A stretch of DNA of 64,000 nt from Rubripirellula sp. (GCA_029245125.1 JAQWPZ010000177.1:1-64000); one strand, 5' to 3'; shown: positions 45,210-54,243, numbered from the stretch's first letter. Program-made: numbers and translations. The notes: a model not told the origin generated them from the letters alone.

Positions 45210-46805
45210 ATGAATCGATTGATCGGCTTCACGCTTCTGTTTCTCTTGGCTCCGCTTGTTTCTGTCAGCCAGGCGGTTGATCGCCCCAATATTGTTTGGA
45301 TTAGCTGCGAGGACATTTCGCCAAACATGGGGTGCTACGGCGATCCTCATGCCATCACACCCAACCTGGATCGATTGGCTTCCGAAGGTGTGCGTTTTAA
45401 TCGGGCCTTTACGCCGGCTGGGGTTTGCGCCGTTGTGCGTAGCGGCGTCATCACAGGAATGTACCCACCATCGATCGGCTCGCAGCACATGCGGAGCCGT
45501 ATCATTCCACCACCGGAGGTCAAAGCTTTTCCCGAATTGTTGCGGGCTGCTGGCTATTTCACCACGAATCGAAGCAAAACGGATTATCAATTCGAACCAA
45601 CTCCGAGCATCTGGGACCGACAGGGAAGCAGGCATCAGGATTGGCGAGAACGATCCGATCCCGAGCAGCCCTTCTTTTCCGTGATCAACATTACTGTTTG
45701 TCACGAAAGCCAGATTCGCCATGGTGAAAAGCGGCATGCTCAAGTGATCAAAGCGATCGGTGCGGAGAATCAGCGTGATCCGGTCAAGGTTGCCGACACG
45801 CTGCCGGCCTATCTTCCCAACACGCCGGCCACGCGAAAAAACTGGGCCTGGTACCACGACAATATCACCCTGATGGACAAAATGGCTGGCGAGGTATTGC
45901 AGCGGCTTGAGGAGGATGGGTTGGCCGACAATACACTGGTTGTTTTCTGGAGTGATCACGGCATGGGGATGCCTCGCGGGAAGCGTTGGATTTACGACAC
46001 CGGTACTTTGATCCCGATGGTCATGCGTTGGCCGGGCAAGCTGAGTGCTGATTCCGTTCGCGAAGATTTGGTCAACGTGATAGATCTTCCACCAACCATG
46101 TTGGCCGTTGCGGGCGTCGATGTGCCTGACTACATGCAAGGCCGGCAGTTGGTTGGTGACCAGCAAGCCGTTGAGCCACCTTATCTGTTTTTTCACCGCG
46201 ACCGAATGGACGAGGTTTACGAACTGCAGCGAGGAGTCCGTGACCGCCGCTGGAAGTACATTCGTAATTATGAGCCGCACAAGACCTACGCCCAGCGGCT
46301 GGATTACATGGATGAAATGCCGGCGATGCAAGATTGGCGGCGATTGGCGGCCGCTGGGAAATTGCAAGGTGGTCAAGCCAATTGGTTTCAGGTTCCCAAG
46401 CCGATCGAGGAGCTTTACGACACGCTCAAGGATCCGTGGGAGCTGAATAATCTTGCCAGTCGAAAGCAGTATGCCGACCGCTTGGTTCGGATGAGGGCTG
46501 CGACGGAATCGTTTCAGCAGCGATATGGGGATACCGGCTTGGTTCCCGAGGCCGTCTTGATGGAGGAAATGAAGCCAGGCGGGAAAACTCCCCAGACGGA
46601 ACCGCCCACGATCGACGCCAATGGTGGCCGATTCAGCCTTGCCTGTCCGACTGATGGCGCGTCGATGGTTTACCGGGTTCAGCAGGGAGACGGTTGGGGA
46701 AACTGGCAGTTGTATACCGGTTCAATCGTGGACGCGGGGAAGCCCGTTCAGGCGTTAGCATGTCGATTGGGCTTCGCCGACAGCGAGGTTGTTCAGTCCC
46801 CCTAG
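45210..46805 (+). CDS. Sulfatase-family protein with non-canonical CAVVR active-site motif
   Basis: A 531-residue exported protein of the type-I sulfatase family, nearest in layout to heparan N-sulfatase-like enzymes. Signal peptide 1-22; metal site NIVWISCEDISPNMGCYGDPHAITPNLDRLA; active-site segment VCAVVRSGVITGMYP with Cys73; then FFSVINITVCHES, WAWYHDNITLMD, the FWSDHGMGMPRGKRW site and VNVIDLPPTMLAVAGV. The normal CxPSR formylglycine motif reads CAVVR (73-77), so Pro and Ser are both Val; formylglycine-generating enzyme usually needs Pro (or Ala/Ser) at +2. Activity is therefore uncertain. The ATG at 45210 gives a proper signal peptide. It is preceded by the HEAT-repeat gene. Confidence 0.9.
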   Translation: MNRLIGFTLLFLLAPLVSVSQAVDRPNIVWISCEDISPNMGCYGDPHAITPNLDRLASEGVRFNRAFTPAGVCAVVRSGVITGMYPPSIGSQHMRSRIIPPPEVKAFPELLRAAGYFTTNRSKTDYQFEPTPSIWDRQGSRHQDWRERSDPEQPFFSVINITVCHESQIRHGEKRHAQVIKAIGAENQRDPVKVADTLPAYLPNTPATRKNWAWYHDNITLMDKMAGEVLQRLEEDGLADNTLVVFWSDHGMGMPRGKRWIYDTGTLIPMVMRWPGKLSADSVREDLVNVIDLPPTMLAVAGVDVPDYMQGRQLVGDQQAVEPPYLFFHRDRMDEVYELQRGVRDRRWKYIRNYEPHKTYAQRLDYMDEMPAMQDWRRLAAAGKLQGGQANWFQVPKPIEELYDTLKDPWELNNLASRKQYADRLVRMRAATESFQQRYGDTGLVPEAVLMEEMKPGGKTPQTEPPTIDANGGRFSLACPTDGASMVYRVQQGDGWGNWQLYTGSIVDAGKPVQALACRLGFADSEVVQSP

Positions 46806-47241
46806 CGGTTCGCGGGCTCCAGTTCGCGGGTACATGGCGGGTGGAACTTTGCTCAAAGGCAGCGAACAGGCCCTTATTGCCGCTTAAGGTTGTCTCGCTC
46901 GTGGCCTTTGTTTTGCCAATTGGCGGTTATTACTAAAACCACTTTCGCTGCTCCGAGAATTAGTTATTTTGAATGTGACTGGTTGGCGTCTCTGAAAGGC
47001 GTTTTTCAGAGGCGTTCGGGGTCGCGGAAGAGCAGGCACCGAGACGTGATTGTGGAGCGACGGAGGCTCTGGTTAGCCAGTGAAGGTGGAGGGAGCGGAC
47101 TAGGTTCCCGATATGGTGGGATTCAGTCGTTAGTCAGGCAGGACTTTGAAACCGGCGGTGGGTGACCCATTGTGCGGCCCGTGTGGGTCGAATTCACCGC
47201 GGTCAAACTCGTTTTTAGATTCACTAGGGGGAATCGATTTA
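46806..47241. other. glnA leader/promoter region
   Basis: 436 bases between the sulfatase stop and glnA. An imperfect hairpin (ctctgaaa at 46990-46997, tttcagag at 47004-47011) lies about 200 bases after the sulfatase gene. The AGGGGGAAT ribosome site of glnA is at 47225-47233. No gene was recognised. Confidence 0.6.
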
Positions 47242-48267
47242 ATGACCAAGTGCAAATTGGAGTACATCTGGCTCGACGGCTATCAGCCCACCCAGAGCCT
47301 GCGGAGTAAGACAAAGGTTGTCGACGATTTCAGCGGCAAGGTCGAAGACGCGCCGGTTTGGGGCTTCGATGGCTCGTCGACTGAGCAGGCTCCCGGTGGA
47401 TCGTCTGACTGTTTGCTCAAGCCTGTTTTCGTCTGCGAAGATCCGGGTCGATTGGGAACCGGTTTCTTAGTGATGTGCGAAGTGCTGAATCATGACGGCA
47501 CGCCTCACAGAAGCAATGGTCGCTCGACGATTGAGGACGACGACAACGACTTCTGGTTCGGCTTCGAGCAGGAGTACACGATTTGGGATCCAGAAATCAA
47601 CAAGCCGATTGGATTCCCGGCGGAGGGCTACCCTGGTCCACAGGGTCCTTATTACTGCAGTGTTGGTACTGGCAAGGCAGTCGGCCGCGAAATTGTCGAA
47701 GAGCATTTGGAGTTGTGCCTAGAAGCCGGCTTGAACGTGGAAGGCATCAATGCTGAGGTGATGATGGGGCAATGGGAGTTCCAAGTATTCGCCAAGGGTG
47801 CCCGGGAAGCTGGTGATCAGGTTTGGGTTGCTCGCTACTTCTTGGAGCGTGTGGCTGAAAAGTATGGCATGGGCATCAACTGGCACTGCAAGCCGGTACA
47901 GGGTGACTGGAACGGCAGTGGCATGCACGCCAACTTCTCCAACACCGTTCTGCGTACTTGTGGCGATCAGGCTGTCTTTGAAGCTGTTTGCCAGGCCTTT
48001 GAGCCTCGTATCAAGCATCACATTGATGTTTATGGTGCTGACAACGACCAGCGTCTGACCGGTCTGCATGAGACGCAGTCGATCGACAAGTTCAGCTACG
48101 GCATTTCTGATCGTGGTGCTTCGATTCGGATTCCCGTCTTCACTGTTGAGCATGGCTGGAAGGGCTGGTTGGAAGACCGTCGTCCAGCGTCGAATGCTGA
48201 TCCGTACATGGTTGCCAGTGCGATCATTACGACGGTCAAGGCAGTCGACGTTCCGCAGCCTGCCTAG
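47242..48267 (+). CDS. Glutamine synthetase, type II (eukaryote-like, GSII)
   Basis: A 341-residue glutamine synthetase that makes glutamine from glutamate, ammonia and ATP. It is the short GSII form rather than the usual 450-470-residue bacterial GSI: it begins LEYIWLDGYQPTQSLRSKTKVV, has the GFDGSSTEQAPG substrate loop, the metal/glutamate segment FGFEQEYTIWDPE, GPYYCSVGTG, EVMMGQWEFQ, NWHCKPVQGDWNGSGMHANFS and the C-terminal YGISDRGASIRIPV. GSII is typical of eukaryotes and some bacteria. The ATG at 47242 follows a strong ribosome site; a longer frame from 47146 is not favoured. A strong terminator follows. Confidence 0.96.
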   Translation: MTKCKLEYIWLDGYQPTQSLRSKTKVVDDFSGKVEDAPVWGFDGSSTEQAPGGSSDCLLKPVFVCEDPGRLGTGFLVMCEVLNHDGTPHRSNGRSTIEDDDNDFWFGFEQEYTIWDPEINKPIGFPAEGYPGPQGPYYCSVGTGKAVGREIVEEHLELCLEAGLNVEGINAEVMMGQWEFQVFAKGAREAGDQVWVARYFLERVAEKYGMGINWHCKPVQGDWNGSGMHANFSNTVLRTCGDQAVFEAVCQAFEPRIKHHIDVYGADNDQRLTGLHETQSIDKFSYGISDRGASIRIPVFTVEHGWKGWLEDRRPASNADPYMVASAIITTVKAVDVPQPA

Positions 48268-48294
48268 GCAGCGAGACTCGCATTTGAAATGACG

Positions 48295-48329
48295 GCCCGG
48301 CTTCGCGTTATGTGGAGCCGGGCTTTTTT
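48295..48329 (+). terminator. Rho-independent terminator after glutamine synthetase
   Basis: An 8-bp perfect stem (gcccggct at 48295-48302, agccgggc at 48316-48323) with a 13-nt loop, followed by six Ts. It lies 27 bases after the stop. Confidence 0.95.
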
Positions 48330-48428
48330 ATTGGTTGGGGTGGCCAGTTGGCTGGCGGGATTTGGCTGGCGGGATTTGGGGATCTGTGGCGATCCCTCCA
48401 GTTGTGGGTCTGCTTTATACTGGTGGCT

Positions 48429-49394
48429 ATGCAAAGCGAACCAATTCTTCTCAGTGGCACGGATCCGGACCTTCCTCGAGAGGTCGCTCCTGGCTTGAAA
48501 CGTTATCGGAACTTTCGTGAGATGAGTCGTGGCGGGAATGGTCTGCTGCGTTCTTGCTTTGATCCGGTGGCTGGTCGCACGGTCGTGGTCAAGACGTTGT
48601 TGCCGAAGTGTTGCAATGACCGGGGCGAACGTCGTCGGTTATTGCGTGAGGCGCGGGTCACGGCGCAGTTGCAGCATCCCAATACCGTGCCGGTTTATGA
48701 CATCGGCAACGACGAGCAGGATGGAATCTTCTTCGTGATGAAGCGGATTTCGGGCGAAAACTTTTTTGAGGTGATCAAGCGGATTGCGACGGGGGATGAG
48801 GCTACCATCAAGGCCTATCCGGTGAAGCGGCGTTTGAGCATCCTGGTCGATGCCTGCCAGGCCCTCGCTTACTCGCATGCCCGGGGTGTTATTCATCGGG
48901 ATGTGAAGCCGGAGAATATTTGGGTCGGGAATTTCGGCGAAGTGATTTTGCTGGATTGGGGAGTCGCGAAGGTCTGGGGGCACACCGACGATACCGACTC
49001 GATTCGAATGAGTGTCTTGCGAACTGAGCAAGAGCAGGAGTCATCGCAGTTGCAGACTCTCACCGGTGGTGGCCAGCGGCCGGGGACGCCGCTGTACATG
49101 TCACCCGAGCAGGTCGAGGGGAATCGGGGGATCGACGAGCGAACCGATATTTTTAGTGCGGGCGTTTGTTTGTATGAGCTATTGGCGATCCGAGAGCCGT
49201 TTCGCGGTCGTAATATTGATGAAACGTTTGAAAACATCAAGCTTCGCGATCCGGAGCCACCGAGTGTTCGGTCGCCGGATCGAGAGATTCCCGCGGGGGC
49301 CGACGAGGTCGTGATGAAGGCCATCCAGAAGCGGCCGGGAGCCAGATTTCAAACGATGCGAGATTTCATCGCTGCGATTGATGACTTGGGTTGA
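48429..49394 (+). CDS. Ser/Thr protein kinase
   Basis: A 321-residue PknB/Hanks-type kinase consisting of the catalytic domain only. A Gly-rich loop (MSRGGNGLLRSC), Lys in VVVKTLLPK, the helix LLREARVTAQLQHPNTVPVYDIG, the catalytic loop HRDVKPENI, the magnesium motif as DWG (LLDWGVAKV) in place of DFG, the GTPLYMSPEQVEG peptide-binding segment, and DIFSAGVCLYELLAIREPFRG. No membrane segment or sensor domain is present, so it is likely soluble. A long upstream frame overlaps the glutamine synthetase terminator, and the ATG at 48429 is taken as the true start. Substrates are unknown. Confidence 0.9.
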   Translation: MQSEPILLSGTDPDLPREVAPGLKRYRNFREMSRGGNGLLRSCFDPVAGRTVVVKTLLPKCCNDRGERRRLLREARVTAQLQHPNTVPVYDIGNDEQDGIFFVMKRISGENFFEVIKRIATGDEATIKAYPVKRRLSILVDACQALAYSHARGVIHRDVKPENIWVGNFGEVILLDWGVAKVWGHTDDTDSIRMSVLRTEQEQESSQLQTLTGGGQRPGTPLYMSPEQVEGNRGIDERTDIFSAGVCLYELLAIREPFRGRNIDETFENIKLRDPEPPSVRSPDREIPAGADEVVMKAIQKRPGARFQTMRDFIAAIDDLG

Positions 49395-49751
49395 GCATGT
49401 TGGTGAAGCGAGCTGCTTGGTCGGGCCAGTGAGGGAAAGTTGGTGATTCAGACTTGGGGCAGAAAGCCGCGCTCGGAGCGGCTTTGGCGGGCCTTTGACT
49501 GCCAGTTTTGGGGCAGCAGCGAGCCTACATTGCAGAGAGTTTGGGCCCGCCTGGGGGAAATTTTTGGCCCGCAGCGGGCCTGTTTCGGTACCGTGGACGT
49601 CTCGTTTGGCTTGTCTTTCAGCAATCGCGGCGAAGGAGTGAACCGAATTTTGCCAATTCCGTCTTGTCTGAGATGGGCGGATCACTACACTCTGCCCTTC
49701 CGAGAGCCAAGCTTTGGTTGTCGGCCGTTCGCAGGTTTTGCCTGCCGGTCA
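49395..49751. other. Leader of the tRNA-tuf operon
   Basis: 357 bases between the kinase and the first tRNA. It is expected to hold the promoter of the tRNA-tuf transcript. No gene was recognised; short overlapping frames have no motif. Confidence 0.55.
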
Positions 49752-49824
49752 GCCAGCGTAGCTCAGTTGGCAGAGCAGCTGATTTGTAATCAGCCGGTCG
49801 TGGGTTCGAATCCCTCCGCTGGCT
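49752..49824 (+). tRNA. tRNA-Thr (anticodon TGT)
   Basis: Cloverleaf: acceptor GCCAGCG/CGCTGGC, D-arm GCTC...GAGC, anticodon stem GCTGA/TCAGC with loop TTTGTAA, T-loop TTCGAAT, discriminator T. No CCA is encoded, consistent with the CCA-adding enzyme at 23095-24420. It is the first of four tRNAs before tuf. Confidence 0.95.
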
Positions 49825-49932
49825 CTCTTGGAAGATAGATGTAAGAATAGTGCCCTCAGGTTAGGTGGGCCGAGGAGTTTCAGCCAAGTCGAGGTGACGA
49901 GGTCAGCTAACCAAAATTGATAGAGATCTTTG

Positions 49933-50014
49933 GGGGGTTTGCCCGAGTGGTTAAAGGGGGCGGACTGTAAATCCGTTGGCTTAGCCTTCACAGGTTCGAA
50001 TCCTGTAGCCCCCA
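49933..50014 (+). tRNA. tRNA-Tyr (anticodon GTA)
   Basis: A class II tRNA of 82 bases: acceptor GGGGGTT pairing with AGCCCCC, anticodon loop CTGTAAA, a long variable arm (TTGGCTTAGCCTTCA region), T-loop TTCGAAT, discriminator A. Second tRNA of the cluster. Confidence 0.95.
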
Positions 50015-50090
50015 TTTCGAGACGGATAGTTGAAGTTCGGCGTGGGGAGTGCCCGTTTTGGCGCTTTGGATCTCCGGTTTCAACTCCTTC

Positions 50091-50161
50091 GCGGGTGTAG
50101 CTCAATGGTAGAGCAGCAGCCTTCCAAGCTGAATACGAGGGTTCGATTCCCTTCACCCGCT
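50091..50161 (+). tRNA. tRNA-Gly (anticodon TCC)
   Basis: Acceptor GCGGGTG/CACCCGC, D-arm GCTC...GAGC, anticodon loop CTTCCAA, T-loop TTCGATT, discriminator T. Third tRNA of the cluster. Confidence 0.95.
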
Positions 50162-50175
50162 TTGCTTTCGAGCAA

Positions 50176-50247
<72 letters not shown>

Positions 50248-50709
50248 CTCCAGCAAGGCATCGCCTCGTGCTGGTGAATTGGCCTTGTTCTCGCGAGACC
50301 GTGTTCTGGCGGCTCTGTTCTGGAGATCGCTGCGGCCGGTTTTGTCGGCCAAGCAGCCGGGATCCGCCGAGTCGATCCAGGCAGCGGCTTGGTGGGACGG
50401 TCGAATTTGCTTTTTTTCGCAACCTGTGATTGCAAGATTGGCGAGTTTCCGCGACAACTTAAGTGCTTATGAGAGATCGTCCGGGGTGTTTGATGCCTGG
50501 GCGACGCAAAAACAATGTATTTATGCCGCGTTCCACTGTGGATGCGCGGCTTTCCAATTCGTTTCGATATTTGTTGAACGAGCTAGACCAGTGCGGCTGG
50601 ATGGGCAGCGGTCAAACCGTGGGTGTGAACACGGTCGTAGTCCCTCCGGGTCGGTCCTGAGCGTATCTCGGGGTCGGTAATGGCACGGTAAGGTGCAGGT
50701 GAATGAGAA
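50248..50709 (+). other. Leader between tRNA-Thr(GGT) and tuf
   Basis: 462 bases. The right end has the tuf ribosome site (AAGGTGCAGGTGAATGAGAA before the ATG). It is longer than expected for a simple read-through spacer and may hold a second promoter; no gene or clear RNA element was recognised. Confidence 0.5.
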
Positions 50710-51906
50710 ATGGCTAAGGCAACTTTTGAACGGACCAAGCCCCACGTCAACGTAGGGACCATTGGTCACATTGACCACGGAAAAACGACCACCACTGGTG
50801 CGATCCTCGCCGTACAGGCTGCCAAGGGGATGGCCGAGGCGAAGGGTTATTCCGATATCGCCAAGGGCGGTACCGTCCGTGACGATACTAAGACGGTGAC
50901 GATCGCCGTGGCTCACGTTGAGTATGAGTCGAACAATCGTCACTACGCCCACATCGATTGCCCGGGCCACGCTGACTTTATTAAGAACATGATCACCGGT
51001 GCCGCCCAAATGGACGGGGCCATCTTGGTTGTCTCGGCCGCTGACGGCCCGATGCCACAGACCAAAGAGCACGTTCTGTTGGCTCGTCAGGTCGGTGTGC
51101 CTTACATCGTTGTGTTCCTGAACAAGTGCGACCTCGTCGATGACGAAGAGTTGTTGGAGTTGGTCGAGTTGGAATGCCGAGAATTGCTCAGCAAGTACGA
51201 CTTCCCCGGCGACGACGTTCCTGTCATCCGCGGTTCAGCACTGCCGGCTTACAACAAGCCAGATGATCCGGAAGCCAACAAGTGCATCGGCGAGCTGATG
51301 GACGCGTTGGACGAGTACATTCCTGAGCCTGTTCGTGAAGACGACAAGCCATTCCTGATGGCTATCGAGGATGTTTTCTCGATCGAAGGACGGGGTACGG
51401 TTGCGACCGGCCGTGTTGAGCGTGGTGTCGTCAAGGTTGGCGAAGAAGTCGAAATCGTCGGTCTCTCACCAGATTCCACGAAGACCACCTGCACCGGTGT
51501 CGAAATGTTCCGCAAGGAACTCGGCGAAGGGCGTGCAGGAGACAACGTCGGTTGTCTGTTGCGTGGTGTGAAGCGTGAAGAAATTCAGCGTGGTCAAGTT
51601 CTGGCAAAGCCAGGCAGCATCACTCCCCACACCAAGTTCGAGGCAGAGGTTTACTGCCTGAGCAAGGATGAGGGTGGCCGCCATACCCCGTTCTTTAGCG
51701 GCTATCGACCTCAGTTCTACTTCCGAACCACGGACGTCACCGGAACCGCCAACTTGGTCGGTGCCGAAATGTGCATGCCTGGCGATAATGTCAAAGTGAC
51801 GATCGAAATGCACAAGCCAATTGCGATGGATGACGGTGTTCGTTTCGCAATTCGCGAAGGTGGCCGCACGGTCGGTTCGGGTGTTGTTACCAAGATCCTC
51901 GAATAG
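50710..51906 (+). CDS. tuf: Elongation factor Tu with lineage-specific switch I
   Basis: A 398-residue EF-Tu, the GTPase that delivers aminoacyl-tRNA to the ribosome. The P-loop is GHIDHGKT (19-26), followed by [28 protein letters not shown] and [10 protein letters not shown], and the complete domains 2 and 3 ([57 protein letters not shown]). Oddities: the P-loop reads [12 protein letters not shown] instead of VDHGKTTLTAAI, and the near-universal ARGITI of switch I reads TKTVTI (60-65), keeping only the Thr equivalent to E. coli Thr61. The same form is, as I recall it, found in Rhodopirellula. The gene follows four tRNAs and ends at a strong terminator. Confidence 0.97.
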   Translation: MAKATFERTKPHVNVGTIGHIDHGKTTTTGAILAVQAAKGMAEAKGYSDIAKGGTVRDDTKTVTIAVAHVEYESNNRHYAHIDCPGHADFIKNMITGAAQMDGAILVVSAADGPMPQTKEHVLLARQVGVPYIVVFLNKCDLVDDEELLELVELECRELLSKYDFPGDDVPVIRGSALPAYNKPDDPEANKCIGELMDALDEYIPEPVREDDKPFLMAIEDVFSIEGRGTVATGRVERGVVKVGEEVEIVGLSPDSTKTTCTGVEMFRKELGEGRAGDNVGCLLRGVKREEIQRGQVLAKPGSITPHTKFEAEVYCLSKDEGGRHTPFFSGYRPQFYFRTTDVTGTANLVGAEMCMPGDNVKVTIEMHKPIAMDDGVRFAIREGGRTVGSGVVTKILE

Positions 51907-51930
51907 GGTCCCATCGGATGAATTTACGCT

Positions 51931-51971
51931 AATGGCCAACGAAGTGATGTCTTCGTTGGTCATTGGTTTTT
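51931..51971 (+). terminator. Rho-independent terminator after tuf
   Basis: A stem of 14 bases (51931-51944 with 51951-51964, aatggccaacgaag/cttcgttggtcatt), a 6-nt loop and a TTTTT run. It separates the tuf transcript from tRNA-Trp-secE. Confidence 0.9.
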
Positions 51972-52142
51972 AGAGGGTTTTCAAGTACGATCTGAGAATC
52001 AGAGCGTCACGACTGTGGCTCGACGCGAAGTCGGGTCGCACTTCGAGGCGACGATTTAGAAAGAAAAGACAGGTTTCGTGAGATGTTGAGGTTTCGATTC
52101 GAAATCCAGATTTCAAGCGAGGCAAGACTTGATGCCATGCTC

Positions 52143-52215
52143 AGGGGTGTAGCTCAATTGGCAGAGCACTGGTTTCCAAAACCAGCGGTTGCGGGTTCAA
52201 GTCCCTCCGCCCCTG
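52143..52215 (+). tRNA. tRNA-Trp (anticodon CCA)
   Basis: Acceptor AGGGGTG/CGCCCCT, D-arm GCTC...GAGC, anticodon stem CTGGT/ACCAG with loop TTCCAAA, T-loop TTCAAGT, discriminator G. It heads the secE-nusG-rplK cluster, as tRNA-Trp does in many bacteria. Confidence 0.95.
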
Positions 52216-52397
52216 CTTGTGAGTAGATTAGGGAGTTCGACCACCTTCCTGTCCAGCGAGGACGGCGGGCGGTTTGCACTTCGAATGATGAGATAACGTT
52301 GCCGCCATTGGCCGAAGCCAGTGGTAGCCTGACGACTGATTTACCGATTGCCATGGATGGGCGGTCGAACCTTTGATTCTTTTGCAGGAGCAAGCCG

Positions 52398-52841
52398 GTG
52401 TCCCGAGATCTTGCCGGATCCAGTAGCGCCCCGTTATGGAAAGAACTTACCCAGGCCTCGGTTTACAAACCGAACCAGGGTCGGATCGTTCGCCAGTTGA
52501 CTTGTTTGGCCATTTGGATCGTGATTGGTATGGGCTGTTGGGCCCTCAATTCGACCCTTCGTGGTTCCTCTGAGTCGAGTTCATTGCTGCCAACTCTGCT
52601 TCCCGGTCTTCTGCTCTTTTGCGGTGCCTGGTTCGGGTTCCGGGTTGTCAATTGGCCGAGGTTCGCCGACTTTTTGATCGCGGTCGAAGCCGAGATGAAT
52701 AAAGTGACCTGGCCGAGTAAGGATGAACTGGTGCGAGCATCGATCGTTGTGATGTTCACGATCTTTTTCCTCGCCATCGCGCTGTTTAGTTTCGATGTCA
52801 TCTGGCAAACGGTATTCAGCTTCATCGGTATCACGAGTTAG
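52398..52841 (+). CDS. secE: Preprotein translocase subunit SecE
   Basis: A 147-residue protein: an N-terminal tail, two hydrophobic segments at about residues 34-50 (LTCLAIWIVIGMGCWAL) and 60-78, then the SecE core EMNKVTWPSKDELVRASIVVMFTIFFLAIALFSFDVIW. The K-V-x-W-P-S/T motif before the last membrane segment is diagnostic. SecE clamps SecY in the inner-membrane translocon. It starts with GTG at 52398 behind an AGGAG site. The protein is longer than the minimal 65-residue form because of the extra N-terminal membrane segments. It is followed by nusG 68 bases later. Confidence 0.96.
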   Translation: MSRDLAGSSSAPLWKELTQASVYKPNQGRIVRQLTCLAIWIVIGMGCWALNSTLRGSSESSSLLPTLLPGLLLFCGAWFGFRVVNWPRFADFLIAVEAEMNKVTWPSKDELVRASIVVMFTIFFLAIALFSFDVIWQTVFSFIGITS

Positions 52842-52909
52842 TTGCTCGTCCAACAAGATCCGGCGCCCGTTTTTTAATCCCCCTTGTATGTGCCGTCAGC
52901 GGTGACAAC

Positions 52910-53713
52910 GTGAATCAACCTGAAACCTCCAATAACGCTCAAGAACCGGATGAATCAGCGCCGGAAGTGGCCGCTGCGATCGATGATGTAGCTGAGGATT
53001 CCTCGGCGGCATCTGTCGAGGAAGCAGCCGGTGATTCGGTAGCGGAAGTTGAGGATAGTAACAATCAAGCGGAGCAGGCTTCGACTGACGACGCACCCGC
53101 TCCGCCACCTCCGGCTCCCCCGCCAGCGGCTTCTATGCCAGCAGTCGAAAAGGCTGAGCCGGACGATGCCGGCAAGATGGAATGGTACATCTTGAAAGTC
53201 GCTTTCAACCGCGAAGACTCCATCGCTGACAACTTGCGAAAACGCGTCAAGATGGAAGGGATGCACGAGTTCTTTGGTGACATCGTTGTTCCGACCGAAG
53301 ATGTCGCGACATTCACCCGGGATGGTAAGCGACGGATCAGCAAGCGAAAGTTGTTGCCTGGGTACATCATGGCCCACATGCTGATCAACGATGACACTTG
53401 GTTCCTCGTCCGCGAGACAAATGGGATCAGCGATTTCACCGGGGCGGCTGGAAAGCCGATGCCGATGGAATCATCGGACATTGAACGCTTCATCACGCGA
53501 CCTCAGGAAGAAGTGGAAGAGGAAGCACCAGTCAAGATCGGAATTCCGTTCAAGGTTGGCGATCGCGTTCGTGTCAAAGAAGGCAACTTCGAAAATCAGG
53601 AAGGTGACGTGGATGCTGTCGATGAGGCGAATGGCCGCGTGACGGTCATCATCAATATTTTTGGCCGTAGTGTGCCGATGGAATTGGATCACTGGCAAGT
53701 CGAACCACTGTAG
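52910..53713 (+). CDS. nusG: Transcription factor NusG with acidic/proline N-terminal extension
   Basis: A 267-residue NusG. The core starts at about residue 84 with MEWYILKVAFNREDSIADNLRKRV, the NGN domain, then KRKLLPGYIMAHMLINDDTWFLVRET, and the C-terminal KOW domain FKVGDRVRVKEGNFENQEGDVDAV...VTVIINIFGRSVPMELDHWQVEPL. NusG binds RNA polymerase and couples it to Rho or to ribosomes. The first about 83 residues are an added acidic tail (many Asp/Glu) ending in a PAPPPPAPPPAA stretch. It starts with GTG at 52910; a later start at the core is possible, but the extension is in frame and directly follows secE. Confidence 0.95.
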   Translation: MNQPETSNNAQEPDESAPEVAAAIDDVAEDSSAASVEEAAGDSVAEVEDSNNQAEQASTDDAPAPPPPAPPPAASMPAVEKAEPDDAGKMEWYILKVAFNREDSIADNLRKRVKMEGMHEFFGDIVVPTEDVATFTRDGKRRISKRKLLPGYIMAHMLINDDTWFLVRETNGISDFTGAAGKPMPMESSDIERFITRPQEEVEEEAPVKIGIPFKVGDRVRVKEGNFENQEGDVDAVDEANGRVTVIINIFGRSVPMELDHWQVEPL

Positions 53714-53772
53714 CAATCGTAAATGGAAGGCTGCCCCTGTTCGGCGGCGAAAGTCTTCCGCTTTGCGAATTC

Positions 53773-53813
53773 AAAACTGACATCTGAAAACTGACATCTG
53801 AAAACTGATATCG
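53773..53813. repeat. 14-bp tandem repeat x3 before rplK
   Basis: Unit aaaactgacatctg; two identical copies and a third changed at its end, immediately upstream of the rplK start, which has no obvious purine-rich ribosome site. Confidence 0.92.
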
Positions 53814-53817
53814 AATC

Positions 53818-54243
53818 ATGGCTAAGCAAGTAACCGGTCAAGCAAAATTTCAAGTTCCCGGTGGGCAAGCGACCCCGGCACCTCCAGTCGGTACTTCGTT
53901 GGGTAAGTACGGGGTCAATCTGGGCCAATTCGTTCAGGCCTTTAACGACCGGACCAAGGAATACAACGGCACTCCGATCCCCGTCATCGTGACGGTTTAT
54001 AATGACCGTAGTTTCGACTTCATCACCAAGAGCCCACCAGCTGCTTCGATGTTGAAGCAAGCCGCTGGAATTGCCAAAGGGAGTGGTGTGCCGAATAAGG
54101 ACAAGGTTGCGACCGTGACCCGCGATCAGTGCGCGGAAATCGCCGAGAAGAAGATGGCTGACCTCAACGCGCGAAGCATTGACCAAGCCGTTCGGATGAT
54201 CGAGGGCACCGCCCGCAGCATGGGCATTGAAGTCGAAGGCTGA
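53818..54243 (+). CDS. rplK: Ribosomal protein L11
   Basis: A 141-residue L11 of the large subunit GTPase-associated centre. [31 protein letters not shown] and [22 protein letters not shown] are family hallmarks, as is the C-terminal [34 protein letters not shown]. The start is the ATG at 53818. It is third in the secE-nusG-rplK series. In most bacteria rplA follows at once; here no rplA, rplJ or rplL follows within the window. Confidence 0.98.
   Translation: MAKQVTGQAKFQVPGGQATPAPPVGTSLGKYGVNLGQFVQAFNDRTKEYNGTPIPVIVTVYNDRSFDFITKSPPAASMLKQAAGIAKGSGVPNKDKVATVTRDQCAEIAEKKMADLNARSIDQAVRMIEGTARSMGIEVEG

Noticed and set aside
44643-46376. 577-codon leftward frame opposite the HEAT-repeat and sulfatase genes
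   Set aside because: An antisense shadow; the sulfatase on the plus strand has all its family motifs.
48429-49394. Kinase DWG in place of DFG as an inactive-kinase sign
   Set aside because: The Asp is kept, the other catalytic residues are intact, and DWG is a common variant in bacterial Hanks-type kinases.
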